The notes under the pieces are model-generated. The model made no database searches, was not told the DNA's origin, and saw only the letters and a program-made list of their open reading frames with translations. From the NCBI RefSeq assembly GCF_024139115.2, contig NC_085140.1, positions 45,850,180 through 45,914,179 on the forward strand: 64,000 nucleotides of DNA. Reading direction: 5' to 3'. This stretch comes from Armigeres subalbatus. Taxonomy: Eukaryota; Arthropoda; Insecta; Diptera; Culicidae. Below are positions 42,542 to 54,822 of this stretch, in pieces. Positions within the stretch are counted from its first letter, which is position 1; every line of letters begins with the position of its first letter. Made by a program: the position numbers and the translations under genes.

Positions 42542-44046
42542 ATGTAGATACACATAATTCTTTTTTAACACTTTTTTTTCTGTCGTATTTTTGATTGTGT
42601 AACTTCAATTTATCACTAAAAACTATCCAACATGCTCATAGAAATCCTTAATACCTCATTCAAATAGAAATCAGATTTCAATTCATATACGGTAAACAGA
42701 TGAGCGCAAAAATGAGTCATGCTAAGTGCACAATAAAGGCAAAAATGGGAGTAAATATCTAGCTTTTAGTTTAAAATAAAATCTCTTCTGATTTCAACAA
42801 AAAGTGACATGGGTATAAAAAAAACTTAAAAATATGTACTGTATTTTGTCCTACAGATCATATCGCTGCGATGCATAGTTGATGAGAACGAACGAACGAA
42901 TACTACTACAAATGTTGTGGAAACATGCAACTTTCTATGATATTGCACTGCGTGAGCTTGGAGAAATAATCATTCGAAACGATTATTTTCACTCGAAATT
43001 CATTCCCTTTTTTAAAATTAGTCCACTTTTCATTGTGTTGTCGCATTATTGCTATTTTGCTTTTGGCAATCACTTTCAATAACGTTCAATTATTTGGTCA
43101 AGCCGAATACCACCAACATAAAACGCAAACACAAAACCTGGACGATCAGAACCAGGGTAGTTTTAGAAGTTTTTGGAGAAGAGTTTGAATTTTTAGACAC
43201 AAAAATCGTGCTGAAGGGATGACTCTAATAAAATCTAAATTGCCTAAGAGTTCAGAAAAGTTAACCAGTAAACAAAAATCAATCTCCTGCCCTATGCATC
43301 AAATGCATCTTCTTCTAAAAAGACACTTATTTTCATGACTCTTGGTACAACCACCCGACTTTGAAGTAATCGATGAGCTTTACTTTTATTCATCTATCTA
43401 GTGGAAAAAATCTAGCTCAACAATGATCAGAAGCGTAATTTAGAAAAGCTTTACTAATTATTAAGCCCCGTTAATATTTATAAAAACTCCATAGAATAAA
43501 ATGTATTCCTTACTTTCAAAACCAAAAATATCTTTATAAAACCATCCCACATAGAAATGCTGAGGAAATGTCCAACCTAAACATTTCCTAGACCGAACCG
43601 GGAATACAACTCAGCCACCTGCAGCATGGTCTTGGCATGCTTATCTCGGTAGGTTAAAATAGTTTTATATTATCTTGGAAATGTTATTAAAAATCATTAG
43701 GTTTTCAGAAATCGTTATGTCTTGAATGTCGGAATCCTGTCGTTTTTTGAGCTCGAACAATCAATTTGAAATTTTCAATTATCTGGAATAATTTCTACGA
43801 ATTTCGCTAATTTTCATTTAAATCCAAAAAGTATAAAATTGAAACTAAACAAACACTGTTAAAAATATTAGTGGGTTCAACCCTTGCGAAGCAGTATGTT
43901 TGCTAGCCAAATGTTGAACTTAATAATTTTGGCTCCGTCATGCTTTTCCATATTTGAGCCTTTTAAATTAGGTTCAAAATAAAAGAACATGAAGAATATT
44001 CATTCCTTGCATTTAATTCATGAAAAATAGTAAAAAAAAAAAAAAT
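42542..44046. other. AT-rich stretch with one SINE-like scrap
   Basis: CCGAACCGGGAATACAACTCAGCCACCTGCAGCATGG-like text at 43591-43629 resembles the complement of a tRNA-type SINE head. Otherwise nothing is recognised. Confidence 0.35.
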
Positions 44047-45590
44047 AACGAGTCAACTCGTGAGGGACTCGTGACTGGCAGCTGGTATTAGATTAGAATG
44101 CAGGTTCCATTTGGAAAGGAAAAAAAAAGTTGTTCGGGACCCCCCGGTAGATTTTTTTAAAATACCCAGGAAATGAAAGATAAGAAGCTATATTTTCACG
44201 TAGTTGAAATTTTAGCCATGCTCATTTTTTTGTGATAATATTGTTCTACTGAACACGCCGTGTATCAAATGATCGAACCGAATTACTAAATGATATAGAA
44301 ACCATCATTGCTGGAGGGAACATCGCGTTAGGTTTTGTGCATATCAGTTAATAGAGAACTGGGAGACTGCATCCACTTTTCTCATTTGCAATATATCACA
44401 GTGGAAAATAATCAAATTTACGCGGTTTTTGCATAGACTCTCTAAGTAAAGATTTTATTTGAAAGATGTTTGACAGTCTGTAAAATATAATAACAGGGTG
44501 TCGACTACCTGGAAAAACCTGGAAAGTCAGGGAATTTTATTTTGGACCTGGAATGTCAGGGAAAGTCAGGGAATTTTGATTGAGGTCAGGGAAAAAGTAA
44601 GGAAGTAAGTAAGTCAGGGAAAAAATCACAAAACCCAATATTGAAAATTTATTGTGAATTTTCAAAAATTAGAGCAATATACCACAGAGAATGTGAATAT
44701 ACTAATCTAAGGATACTTATGACAATGAAACTCTGAACCAATTCTAACCCTTTCTAACCTATTGAAAAGGGACCAATAAAAGTACTGAAACGTCAGAACT
44801 AATATAGCGTTTTAGCTGGTCATCAGACTGCATACTAGGGTGGCTCAAATTAGTATTGGAAAAACTTTTTTCATTTTTTTTAATAGGCCGCCATCTTATT
44901 CGGTTCTATTTGATGCCCTGATGCTCTGGACAAATTTTCAGCCAAATCGGTCAACGTTTGGGCGGTGCTAAACTCGTTGGAAGTTTATATGCAAAAATGT
45001 ATGCAGAAACATCCAAAAACAGTAAAGTGCAGTTGAACGGCAATACCTACGATGAAGAACTATGATACTCATTCAGATCTTAGAGAATTTGATACAGAAT
45101 GTTATGCAGAAAACCGCGAGAAAATTAGAGTTTGCCCGGCTAAGTTATTAGCATTTCTCTGAAGTGGGGTTCGAGCAAATTTCGTTTCTTTTACCTTTGA
45201 AAAGAAATAAATTCACCCCTACAACACTCCAGTAAAATGCTAATATCTTTGCGTAATAAACTCTAATCTTCTCGCGGTTTTCAGCATAACATTCTGTATT
45301 TAATTCTACAAGAACTGAATGAGTATCATGGTTCTTGATCGTAAATTGTGCCGTCCAACTGCAAATCACTGTTTTTAGATGTTTCTGCATACATTTTTGC
45401 ATATAAACTTCCAACGAGTTTAGCACCGCCCAAACGTTGACCGATTTGACTGAAATTTTGTCCAGAGCATCAGGGCATCGAATAGAACCAAATAAAAGGG
45501 CGGCCCATCAAAAAATTTGAAAAAGTGTTTTTTGAGCCACCCTACTGCATACCCGATAAACAATACTTCGAGGCAGTTAGTAAAAAAAAA
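44047..45590. repeat. Tandem duplication, first unit
   Basis: From ACTCGTGAGGGACTCGTGAC to ACAATACTTCGAGGCAGTTA, repeated at 45599-46661. Runs of A border both units, suggesting unequal exchange at poly(A). Contains a full hAT-like MITE. Confidence 0.9.
44836..45544. mobile_element. 709-bp hAT-like foldback MITE
   Basis: The ends TAGGGTGGCTCAAA and complement TTTGAGCCACCCTA are followed by long imperfect arms. The 8-bp target duplication CTGCATAC is at 44828-44835 and 45545-45552. TARNG-type ends and 8-bp duplication fit hAT. Confidence 0.85.
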
Positions 45591-45598
45591 AAAAAAAA

Positions 45599-46661
45599 CT
45601 CGTGAGGGACTCGTGACTGGCAGCTGGTATTAGATTAGAATGCAGGTTCCATTTGGAAAGGAAAAAAAAAAAGTTGTTCGGGACCCTCCGGTAGATTTTT
45701 TTAAAATACTCAGGTAATGAAAGATAAGAAGCTATATTTTCACGTAGTTGAAATTTTAGCCATGCTCATTTTTTTGTGATAATATTGTTCTACTGAACAC
45801 GCCGTGTATCAAATGATCGAACCGAATTACTAAATGATATAGAAACCATCATTGCTGGAGGGAACATCGCGTTAGGTTTTGTGCATATCAGTTAATAGAG
45901 AACTGAGACTGCATCCACTTTTCTCATTTGCAATATATCACAGTGGAAAATAATCAAATTTACGCGGTTTTTGCATAGACTCTCTAAGTAAAGATTTTAT
46001 TTGAAAGATGTTTGACAGTCTGTAAAATATAATAACAGGGTGTCGACTACCTGGAAAAACCTGGAAAGTCAGGGAATTTTATTTTGGACCTGGAATGTCA
46101 GGGAATTTTGATTGAGGTCAGGGAAAAGTAAGGAAGTAAGTAAGTCAGGGAAAAATCACAAAACCCAATATTGAAAATTTATTGTGAATTTTCAAAAATT
46201 AGAGCAATATACCACAATATACTAATCTAAGGATACTTATGACAATGAAACTCTGAACCAATTCTAACCCTTTCTAACCTATTGAAAAGGGACCAATAAA
46301 AGTACTGAAACGTCAGAACTAATATAGCGTTTTAGCTGGTCATCAGACTGCATACTAGGGTGGCTCAAATTAGTATTGGAAAAACTTTTTTCATTTTTTT
46401 TAATGGGCCGCCCTCTTATTCGGTTCTACTGCCGTCCAACTGCAAATCACTGTTTTCGGATGTTTCTGCATACATTTTTGCATATAAACTTCCAACGAGT
46501 TTAGCACCGCCCAAACGTTGACCGATTTGACTGAAATTTTGTCCAGAGCATCAGGGCATCAAATAGAACCGAATAAGAGGGCGGCCCATCAAAAAATTTG
46601 AAAAAGTGTTTTTTGAGCCACCCTACTGCATACCCGATAAACAATACTTCGAGGCAGTTAC
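45599..46661. repeat. Tandem duplication, second unit
   Basis: Nearly identical to the first unit except that its MITE has lost about 440 internal bases. Confidence 0.9.
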
Positions 46662-48322
46662 AGTCGACAAAAACCTTGTTTTTTTGTGTGGCCGTTGGCA
46701 GTCTCTAGACTAAAGTCTACTCCGGCCCTTTTCATGTTCCCCATGGTAATCGAGTTTGTTTCTATTCATCACTAAGCAATAACAGATGTTCCAAACCCAC
46801 GTTGCTCAAATGGTCCACGAGTCATTCCTTATGACATTATTTTGATTTGCTTATGATGAAGGAAAATTTCATTTTATGCGATATATGTATCTTGATAGAT
46901 TTAAATTGCTGACTACTGCTAATATCAGTCAGTGACTATAGCAACCAACTAAAAAAACGAAAAAACTAATATATCACATTACCTTTTGATGAAAATGTAA
47001 CGCCCAAATGTTTGAAATTTATGTAGTGAAAGCAGTGAAACTGAATCAAATTGCTGAAATAGGCCATAGGTTTTAAATAGGAAGGTTTTTAAAAATGCTC
47101 TTCGATGGATGTTCAGTAGACTTTTTAAAAAGCTCTGCTCCAAAACTTGGTAGATTGTATCATATTCAAGTTTTAATTGAATGTTTTCGTGAAGGGATTC
47201 ATATAAAAAATATGCAATGGAATCTTCTAACATATTTCCACGAGTTCTTCAAAATACTCTATTTGATGTTCCTTATTAAGTTTCATTGCTTGTTGCAATT
47301 GTCTGACATCTAGTTCATAGTAGTTGAACTTTCTATAAATAAAACAATGCTGGAACTCCAAGACCATTTTTGAAAAACATCTAAAAATCGTTTAAAAAAA
47401 AGAATGGGTGTAGCTCCCCTTAGCATTTGAGACTAGTTATGCGCTTTCTTAAAAAACAAACCTTTTTTTATATTTCTCCATGGGACCATTGCTTTATTTA
47501 ATCTGTAGGCCACAATTGACCAAAATTAAACGACCTCAGTGTGTTCAGACCAAATTATTTAAAGTATTGCAGTGGTTAGAATGTTTTGCTGGGCTTACTA
47601 TAAGTGCTGCATGCATAGATTTATGTGAGCTTGTAGGGATTGCATTCTTGATTATCTGGATTTCAAGCAGTCCTTAACTATTTTTAGAAGTCCATATACT
47701 CCACAGAGAGTGAATAAGAATTCTTACTCCGTAAGTGTACTTGAGAGCTAATGAAGGTTCCTCGATATTCACGAAAATCAAAACACCCAATCCGTAAGAT
47801 TTTTTAACGGCATTAGAAAATTTTCTAGAAGCTTCCACGATTGTTTGGAAAGAGTTCAAAAGTCGTGTCAAAAGATACAAGATTTCACACAAATTCCCAG
47901 AAAGATAATGAAAACTTCAACGAGTTGAATAAGTCCGTCAGCAGTATTGGACGTCTATTGCGACTCCATGGAGTCCGTGAGAATTCCCAATGGTGGATGA
48001 AGGTACCAGAAAACTTATAACATTATTTGAGCCAATTTTGGAAAGATGTGAATTATGAAAATCTTTCAGGATTTCTGCGTACTTGAATATTTGTGAACGA
48101 CCAGAATTGCCTACGATATTCTACAAATCCTTAATGTTCTGTTTCTAGAAGTGATTAGGCTTCCAGTAGCTCAGGAACTCATATGGACTTCAAGGATTTA
48201 CACATGCAGAGATTTTCATACGCTTCTAGGAATTAAAAAAAACATTTTTCATACCTGGAATTTTTCGAGGAATGGTCTGGAAAGTTAGGGAATTTTATAC
48301 TCAGACTTGAGTCGACATCCTG
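46036..48322. mobile_element. Possible hAT element with CAGGGTGTCGAC ends
   Basis: CAGGGTGTCGACTACCTGGA at 46036 (and at 44494 in the first unit) and the complement of CAGGATGTCGACT at 48310-48322 could be the two ends of one element. No target duplication or transposase coding was found. Confidence 0.35.
46356..46625. mobile_element. Deleted derivative of the same MITE
   Basis: Same ends and same CTGCATAC flanks (46348-46355, 46626-46633) but only 270 bp long. It was copied by the tandem duplication and then lost its left arm and centre. Confidence 0.85.
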
Positions 48323-48616
48323 AATAATTATTGATACACAATCGATTTTTTGGAGTGCTGCCAAAATTTAAAATTTAGTAATTTTCGGGTAGTCTCTATC
48401 TGTCATTCTTATGTACTGAAAACGAAAACAAGTAATTTTGAGGTCATTCTAGAATATTATGATGTACCATTCCAGTCCAATTTTTCTTATATGTTCGTAA
48501 CAAAAGTGACAAATGAACGAAAACCTATATCAAGAATATTTTTGAAAAATACTTCAAACAGGTTTATTTATCGAATCACACGTCTTCAAAAGCAGAAAAT
48601 CCAGTCTATTTATTTG
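46662..48616. other. AT-rich interior without recognised gene
   Basis: No coding pattern. May be the interior of the hAT-like element. Confidence 0.35.
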
Positions 48617-48617
48617 T

Positions 48618-49105
48618 TTCGCTGATAATATGGATATTGTCGGCCGAACATTTGAAAAGTTGGTAGAAACGGGCTCCTGAAGAAACTACGGTCAAAAAAG
48701 ATTCACATCCGCACCAAACGTATCATGTACAGAACGCTCATAAGACAATTGTTCCTGTACGGGCATGAGACTTGGAACATGCTCGAGGAGGACTTGCAAG
48801 CACTCGGGGTATTGGAGAGATGCGTGCTTAGGAACACCTTTGGTAATGTGCAAGAGAACAGCGTTTGGCGGCGAAGAATGACCCACGAGTTCGCCCAGCT
48901 CTATGACGAACCGATTGCTAAAGCTGGAAGGGTACGATGGGCAGGACATGGTGCAAGACCGGACAGCAACCCTGCAAAGATAGTGTTTGCTTCCGACCCG
49001 GCAGGTACGAGAAGGTGTGGAGCGCAGAAGCGACTGGGCTGTGGGCTGACCAGATGCAGAACGATTTGGAGGATGGAGATATGTGGCCTCGGTATTGTTG
49101 ATTGA
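48618..49105 (+). pseudogene. RTE-like LINE reverse transcriptase, deleted
   Basis: FADNMDIVGRTFEKL is a decayed RT catalytic box (usually FADDIDIIGR). After a deletion, KIHIRTKRIMYRTLIRQLFL, YGHETWNMLEEDLQALGVLE, RRMTHEFAQLYDEP and AGRVRWAGH follow in one frame. The late part (CGAQKRLGCGL) is frame-damaged and ends at GLGIVD. The second Asp of the box is Asn, so it is inactive. An AATAAA follows at about 49130. Confidence 0.8.
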
Positions 49106-49160
49106 GTGTTATCTGTTTAGATGTAAGCTAAATAAATCTATAGATGTTCAATGTTCATAA

Positions 49161-49370
49161 GATATACATAAAAATGAATTTCTGTCTGTCTGACCCATAT
49201 AGACCCGGAAACTACTGAACCAATCAGCGTAAAATGTTGTATATAGTGTTTTTTTGACTGGGGTAGGCTCTTAAGTTGGTTCAAGACCCCTCCCACCTCT
49301 GGAAAGGGGGCCCCCATACAAAAGAAACATAAATGTCTACATGATTCGAGAACTAATCAAGCATTTTTTT
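49161..49370 (+). mobile_element. Helitron 5' fragment
   Basis: ATACATAAAAATGAATTTCT, GTCTGTCTGA and AAGACCCCTCCCACC match the Helitron at 17722-17979. The 3' hairpin is missing. Confidence 0.65.
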
Positions 49371-51028
49371 CCACACGTCTATACTGTCTGCAACCGCATA
49401 TTTATCCCATCTTTGCTGGGTGTCTTTTTTATATGGGACATGTAGGGTATGATAGGGCAAGATGGGTCGGCTAAAGCGAACCCTCAATGCCTCAGAACAA
49501 AATCATTTTAATTTAACTTTTCAACATGGATTTATAAAAATAGTACATAAACTGCATGTCAAGGGTATAAAATTACAAAAATTCTTATTTGTGTCGACAC
49601 GAAAAAACAAATTAGTGGAAGTAAAAGGAAGATAATATTTTTTTTAAACCGTGAAAAAATCCACCCTCTGTTTTATTTCGAGTCATTAAAGTAAAAGTCT
49701 GTTGGACAGGAACATGAAAAAAATAACGGGGTAAGATGGGTCAAACAGCAAAGCAAAATGGGTCAACTTTGAATTCTACAATTAATATTGTTTTACACAG
49801 ATATATAGGTTTATTGCCACCAATGATTTTATTGAATAAGAAATATTTTTTGGAATTCCTGATTATAATACCTACCTGTTTTACAGTTCGCCTTTGTGCG
49901 ATAAAGCGGCCTACTTTTCCATACCAACAAAATGGGTGCTTTATTTATAATATTATGCAACTCAAATGGGTTGCGTAAAAACCATTATAGCACTCATTTG
50001 GGTGCTGTAATGAAAAATTAACATCAGAACAGTAGTTATCTGATTACATTTTGCTAAATTAGCTTGAATAAGTGTTCAAATAGTGCATTATCTGCGCCGC
50101 GTAATAAATAAAATAGTTTGACTGACATCCCAACAAACATTCACTAGTTTAACTAACATCAGTGTGATGATTCAATTCAGCACTGTGTTGAATAATGTCT
50201 GTATTATTTCTTATCGCAACTTCTGTTCAGGCTTTGTTCACACAATTTTGGAGAAGTTATACAGCTACAACATCTTATTTTGGAAAACAACTTTATTACC
50301 TGATTTGTGAAATCTTTAATAAGCATTTTACTTAGCCTTAATTCAGCTACATGTAAATATTCCGAAAATAATAACGTATTAAGTATAACATCATCAAGAT
50401 CTTTATTGAACGTATGTTGATGAAATTTGCTTTTTTCATATAATCATTTTAAAATTTTCCTAAATCGGGTCTCGAACTGCTGACATTTGATCATCCGCCG
50501 GTAACGTTGTCATCCGCGCCATCCTTGATTTGTAAGTTATGGCCTTCTCGATCCAAACATAAATAATCGTATGGCTGAATATGAATCATGATTGGACTCT
50601 TATTCAACAAGTCAATCTGTCAAACTACAGTTTGTTAATAACTGTAGAAGATTTTTATTTCAACCATTGTTCAGCCAGTCATAACCATCGAACACTGGGG
50701 AAAAATATATGAAAATAATGTCAAAACGATAAGTTTATGAAAATTTAATGGATTTATTTTCGACCTTGCTAGGAATCTCTGAATAACCGGTTGCGATATG
50801 ACATCAACATTTTCCAAATGTAAGTTCATCTATCGCTTCATGGTTTGAAGAGCTATTCAATATGGTATGATAACATGAAATCTGATAGTTCTCTGCAGCA
50901 TAATGATTTATTCGCAAGAATGATCATGTGAAGTAAATTAGACTGTAAAAATTGATACATATTTAACATGCTGAAGCCCATTATACGTCATTGCAAAAAA
51001 TAGCGTGTGCAACAAGTTGCAAAACTAG
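49371..51028. other. AT-rich sequence with GGGCAAGATGGGTC words
   Basis: AGATGGGTC/AAATGGGTCAA recurs at 49462, 49735 and 49758, as in TA-type MITE ends elsewhere in the window, but I could not pair two termini. No gene seen. Confidence 0.35.
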
Positions 51029-51102
51029 TTTTTTCAGCACTCGTAGTATTTATCCAACTCGGCAAGCCTCCTTGGATAAACGTACAACTCGTGCTGAAAA
51101 AA
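51029..51102. repeat. 74-bp inverted repeat
   Basis: TTTTTTCAGCACTCGTAGTATTTATCCAA-like left arm and its complement ending GTGCTGAAAAAA, with a 14-bp centre. Probably the core of a MITE. Confidence 0.6.
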
Positions 51103-51773
51103 TCATCTCACAAATCACAAATAGCCTTACATTAAAGAACACTCTAATAATATGTGTCATCATCACTCACGATTATCGATCAAATCGTAGCATGAATCCC
51201 ATTAGCGTAACCGTTGAACGGTCAGATAAATATAATGTGGCTATTATAAGATCTTCTCTATACTTATCTGAAATTACTTGCACGTGAATTTCTGTAACAT
51301 ATTTTTTATTAGAAAAACATAGAAGGTATATACAAGAGATTTTTTTTGTCATTTTCTCATAAATTCGGCAGCATTTGGAATACACAAAATCAGATGCTAA
51401 GTACAACGAAGGAAAAACGGTAATCCCATTACATAATGCGCGAAGCAATCGCTGGTGGCTTCCAGTTCGGTTCTCCAAAACGGAACCGAAAGGGAACTCC
51501 ACCGCGGTGCCAGGGCACATACGCAAATGGAAACACGGGAGGTATTATCGAACAAGGCGACTCACAGCTGAAAAGCCATAGCAATGCTGCGAATCCTTTG
51601 GATTGTTAGCCGTTTGCGCTGGATCACGCCTACTGGTGGGTCAAGTATGCGATGGAAGAACTTGTGGAGGAATGAAACCGGAAATGAATAGCACAGGTAC
51701 GAAACACGGGTGTGACCTGCTGTCGCAGGTATCACGGGACGAAATGAGGGACCGCTGAGGGAGACAGACTCGC

Positions 51774-52141
51774 TTAGTACCAGTATCCTCCGTACAGTCC
51801 TCCGTAGCGGTAGTATGGGTATCCACCTGTTCAAATAAAAAGGAAAGATCGCTTTACATCAACCGTCGCGGAAGGATGTGTACAAGGAACTCACGACCAT
51901 AACCGTAGTATCCTGGATAGCCATAATATCCACCATAGTAGCCGGGATAACCGTAGTATCCGTATCCGAACGATGAAGCACCCTTCAGGTCTTTGTCTTC
52001 GGATGCTGCTTCCAGATCATCGGCGGGAGCGGGACCTACACCAGCTGGGCGGGGCGCGATCGGTTGCCGCGCCCCCGGCTGCTGCGGAGCTGGGATGGCC
52101 GATACCAGGGCAAACAGGGCGATGAAGGCGAAGAGCAGGGT
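51774..52141 (-). CDS. Secreted Gly/Tyr-rich peptide, 5' exon missing
   Basis: Two minus-strand exons, 52141-51895 and 51826-51774, are joined by a 68-nt intron (donor GTGAGT, acceptor TATTTGAACAG) and end at TAA. The first of these is preceded by an acceptor (CTTTTCAAAACAG), so an upstream exon with the start Met is not seen. The hydrophobic stretch TLLFAFIALFALVSA looks like a signal peptide core with cleavage near SAIPA. A Pro/Ala/acidic spacer (DDLEAASEDKDLKG) follows, then repeats FGYGYYGYPGYYGGYYGYPG and the end LYGGYWY. About 100 residues are visible. Such GY repeats occur in cuticular proteins and in nematode and insect antimicrobial or neuropeptide-like precursors. I cannot decide between these roles. 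No mutation is seen, and the codons are GC-rich compared with the flanks. A possible poly(A) signal is TTTATT (minus AATAAA) at about 51305. Confidence 0.85.
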
Positions 52142-52570
52142 CTGTTTTGAAAAGAGAAATGCAAGAACCTTAACGTTATTCTAGGAAGGTTAAAACACTT
52201 CTATACAACTTGAAAATAAATTTTCAATATAAATGAGTTCACATTTGCTTTGAGGCAATATAACCAACGAACGGCTGGACCGATTTGCAAGATTTCCTCA
52301 ATAATCGATTCGTCTTGGATCAACAACCCGAGCAAGTCCGATCTTCTAAACATCTAGTAATAATATAGAAACTACGAAAATCCAATTCGACTGATGTCAT
52401 ATTAGATACAGCTAGTACTTGTCGGTAGAAACCCTTTCCACACGCAACGTTATCCAGCAATTTGCGCTCGGTAATGGCGGCTTGAGTACCCATTAGTTTG
52501 ACATTTAAGAGGTAGAAAACATTGGAACTGATCACATTGGCCTTGACTGAGAGACCAAAATAGATCAATA

Positions 52571-52690
52571 GGGCACTGCACGAAAACATCTTTTTCTCTT
52601 TCGTTCCTCATAAATTTTGACGTTTACTGGCCTTGTTGTTTTCTAATTTCTTTGCAGCGAGAAAGAGACAAAGTAGTCCGTGCAGTGCCC
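52571..52690. mobile_element. 120-bp TA-flanked MITE
   Basis: GGGCACTGCACG and CGTGCAGTGCCC ends, TA on both sides (52569-52570, 52691-52692), interior arms CTTTTTCTCTTTCG and GCGAGAAAGAGAC. Confidence 0.8.
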
Positions 52691-52701
52691 TATAAACAAG
52701 T

Positions 52702-52956
52702 CTCGCGCTTAGTTTCATAGGGGCGTAACTGTATTGATCGATTTTTCTTAATCGATTTTATATTTTGTTAATAACTCATTTGCTTCAAAAGCTACAACCT
52801 TGATTATTGATTCTGGTGCAAAATTCAACCATCCTTTATCACACCAAACCATTAAACCATCGACAAACTAGCGCAATTCGGTACAATAATAAAAAGAAAA
52901 CATCGACGAAGAGAAATCGATCAATACAGTTACGCCCCTATGAAACTAAGCGCGAG
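52702..52956. mobile_element. 255-bp MITE with 4-bp AAGT duplication
   Basis: The ends CTCGCGCTTAGTTTCATAGG and complement form perfect inverted repeats of about 43 bp. AAGT is at 52698-52701 and 52957-52960. It starts only 11 bp after the MITE at 52571-52690. Confidence 0.88.
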
Positions 52957-52960
52957 AAGT

Positions 52961-54822
52961 GTTTTTTTTTTTCGAAAATACCTATTTAATTAACATTCTG
53001 TCCTACTAGTCTCGGAAAGGCCAAGGGGTGATAAATAATAAAAAAAATAATATTAAAATGAAAAAAAAAATCAAAAAACTCTTCGGATTTGTTAAAGATC
53101 GTTTTGAAAATCCTCAAAATTATCCGAATTTTATTTGGTTGCCCCCTTAAAATATTATTTTTTGGCAAAAAATCCGAGAAAAATAGTTTTTAAATATTTG
53201 TATCGGCCTTAATGGATATGTAATAGATCATGAAGTTTGTATTCTCAAGTAGTTTTTTTTTACTACAGAACTCGTCAAAATATCTGCTGAGGCATCCGGT
53301 TTGTTCGTAACGTTAAATGAATTGCAGCAGATTGGATTGATGCGCTCTAATATGGTATTCATTATAGCTCTGGAAAGTGCAATACGGAGATCTGGTGAGC
53401 AAAGAAACGGAAGTTTTGCATGCTCCTTGGTTTTGCGGAAACTAGCTGAAAAACTAGCTTATTATGCTAGAATTGTTCGTTGGGGTGAAAGAGGCTTTCG
53501 TGCCTTTTCAACGGGAGACTAAAAAAATAGGACTGATCATAAACTATGTCAAAACTAAGTACCTGGTGGCTGGCAGAGAACGTGGTAGTCCAAACGGAGT
53601 TGGTCCCGAGGTGGAAAGGAATCGGATGCAATTTGAGATGCAAGATTCAAATCTATAATTTATTATTTTTCTTTGATCACGAGAGGAGTACTATGTACTA
53701 ATTTGATTTCTTGTTTTCGCCAAGGTTTTTTGGATACACTTGTTTTGAATTCACGTAGGTACTATGTTCTAGTTTATTGTATGCGATAGACAAAGCTTCT
53801 ATAAAAAATGCTGTACTTCCATGTATTTTATTACATACATTATTAACCAATGAAAAGCTATCGATGGACATTATATTTTATCAGAAAGGAGATACTATTA
53901 GAATATCATTAGAAACCATCAACTTTTTTCTTACAAATGTCTTGGTTTCATTTCAACATGACTTCCGACCAGACTTCCTCGGCAACATAAACCTCAAACC
54001 AAACACGTGCTAAACCAAATCTTGTAAAAGCTATTCACGCTCTTGAGTTGTGAAATAAAAGAATCGTATAGGAAAACCTAGATCATTTTTTATACCCATT
54101 TAATTTTGGAGAAAATTACGTTTCTTTATTGATGGATTTTTATGCATTTTTGATCTCTCCAGCCAAGCCAAACGTAATGAGCTCTTCCCTTCCTTTTTAA
54201 ATGGAAGCTTGACAGAAGGATTCTCGTTTCGCGGTACATCGTCACAAAAATTGCCGTATTCTTACGGAATTATAAATTCCCTACTTTTGTCTCTAATTCT
54301 ATCAGCAAAATGGGCATCTACGTTTGGCAGATGATAAATATTAGTATGTCCAAATAATTGTATTGCTAATTTGATTAAAATTGAATTGGGAGAAAATTTA
54401 GGGCTAATTTAGGGTTTCTTACCTCACGTTTTCTTACGAAAGCGTTTATTTGATTTTAATTGACAAGGTGTAGCACGTATTTCAGTCACAGCGATTGCTT
54501 TTACGGCAAACTTCAATTCAATTTCCGGCATAAGCGATTTTCACTCAATCTCTCAACATCTCATTCTCTCTTGGTACGGTAAAAAGGCTACGTTAACAAA
54601 AATATGCACGTTCCACTACATCACGCCAGATGGTATTATGCATAATAATTTTCATTTGTTTAAAAAGATATATTCACTCATTCAAATTCCTTCCAAATAC
54701 TTAAAAACAATATTGTTTTCACTTTTTGAAATCGAGAGAATTATAAATAACATGATAGTGTAAACGTATTAGACACTTTTCCTATTAACTATGAAGGATT
54801 ATTTTCATACTAAAAATAGCTC
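52961..54822. other. AT-rich stretch, no gene recognised
   Basis: Short open frames only, without domains. It may contain the missing 5' exon of the Gly/Tyr-rich peptide gene, but I could not find one. Confidence 0.4.

Noticed and set aside
44494..48322. One large hAT transposon with a transposase
   Set aside because: Candidate ends exist but flanking 8-mers do not match and no transposase coding was seen, so only a low-confidence element is listed.
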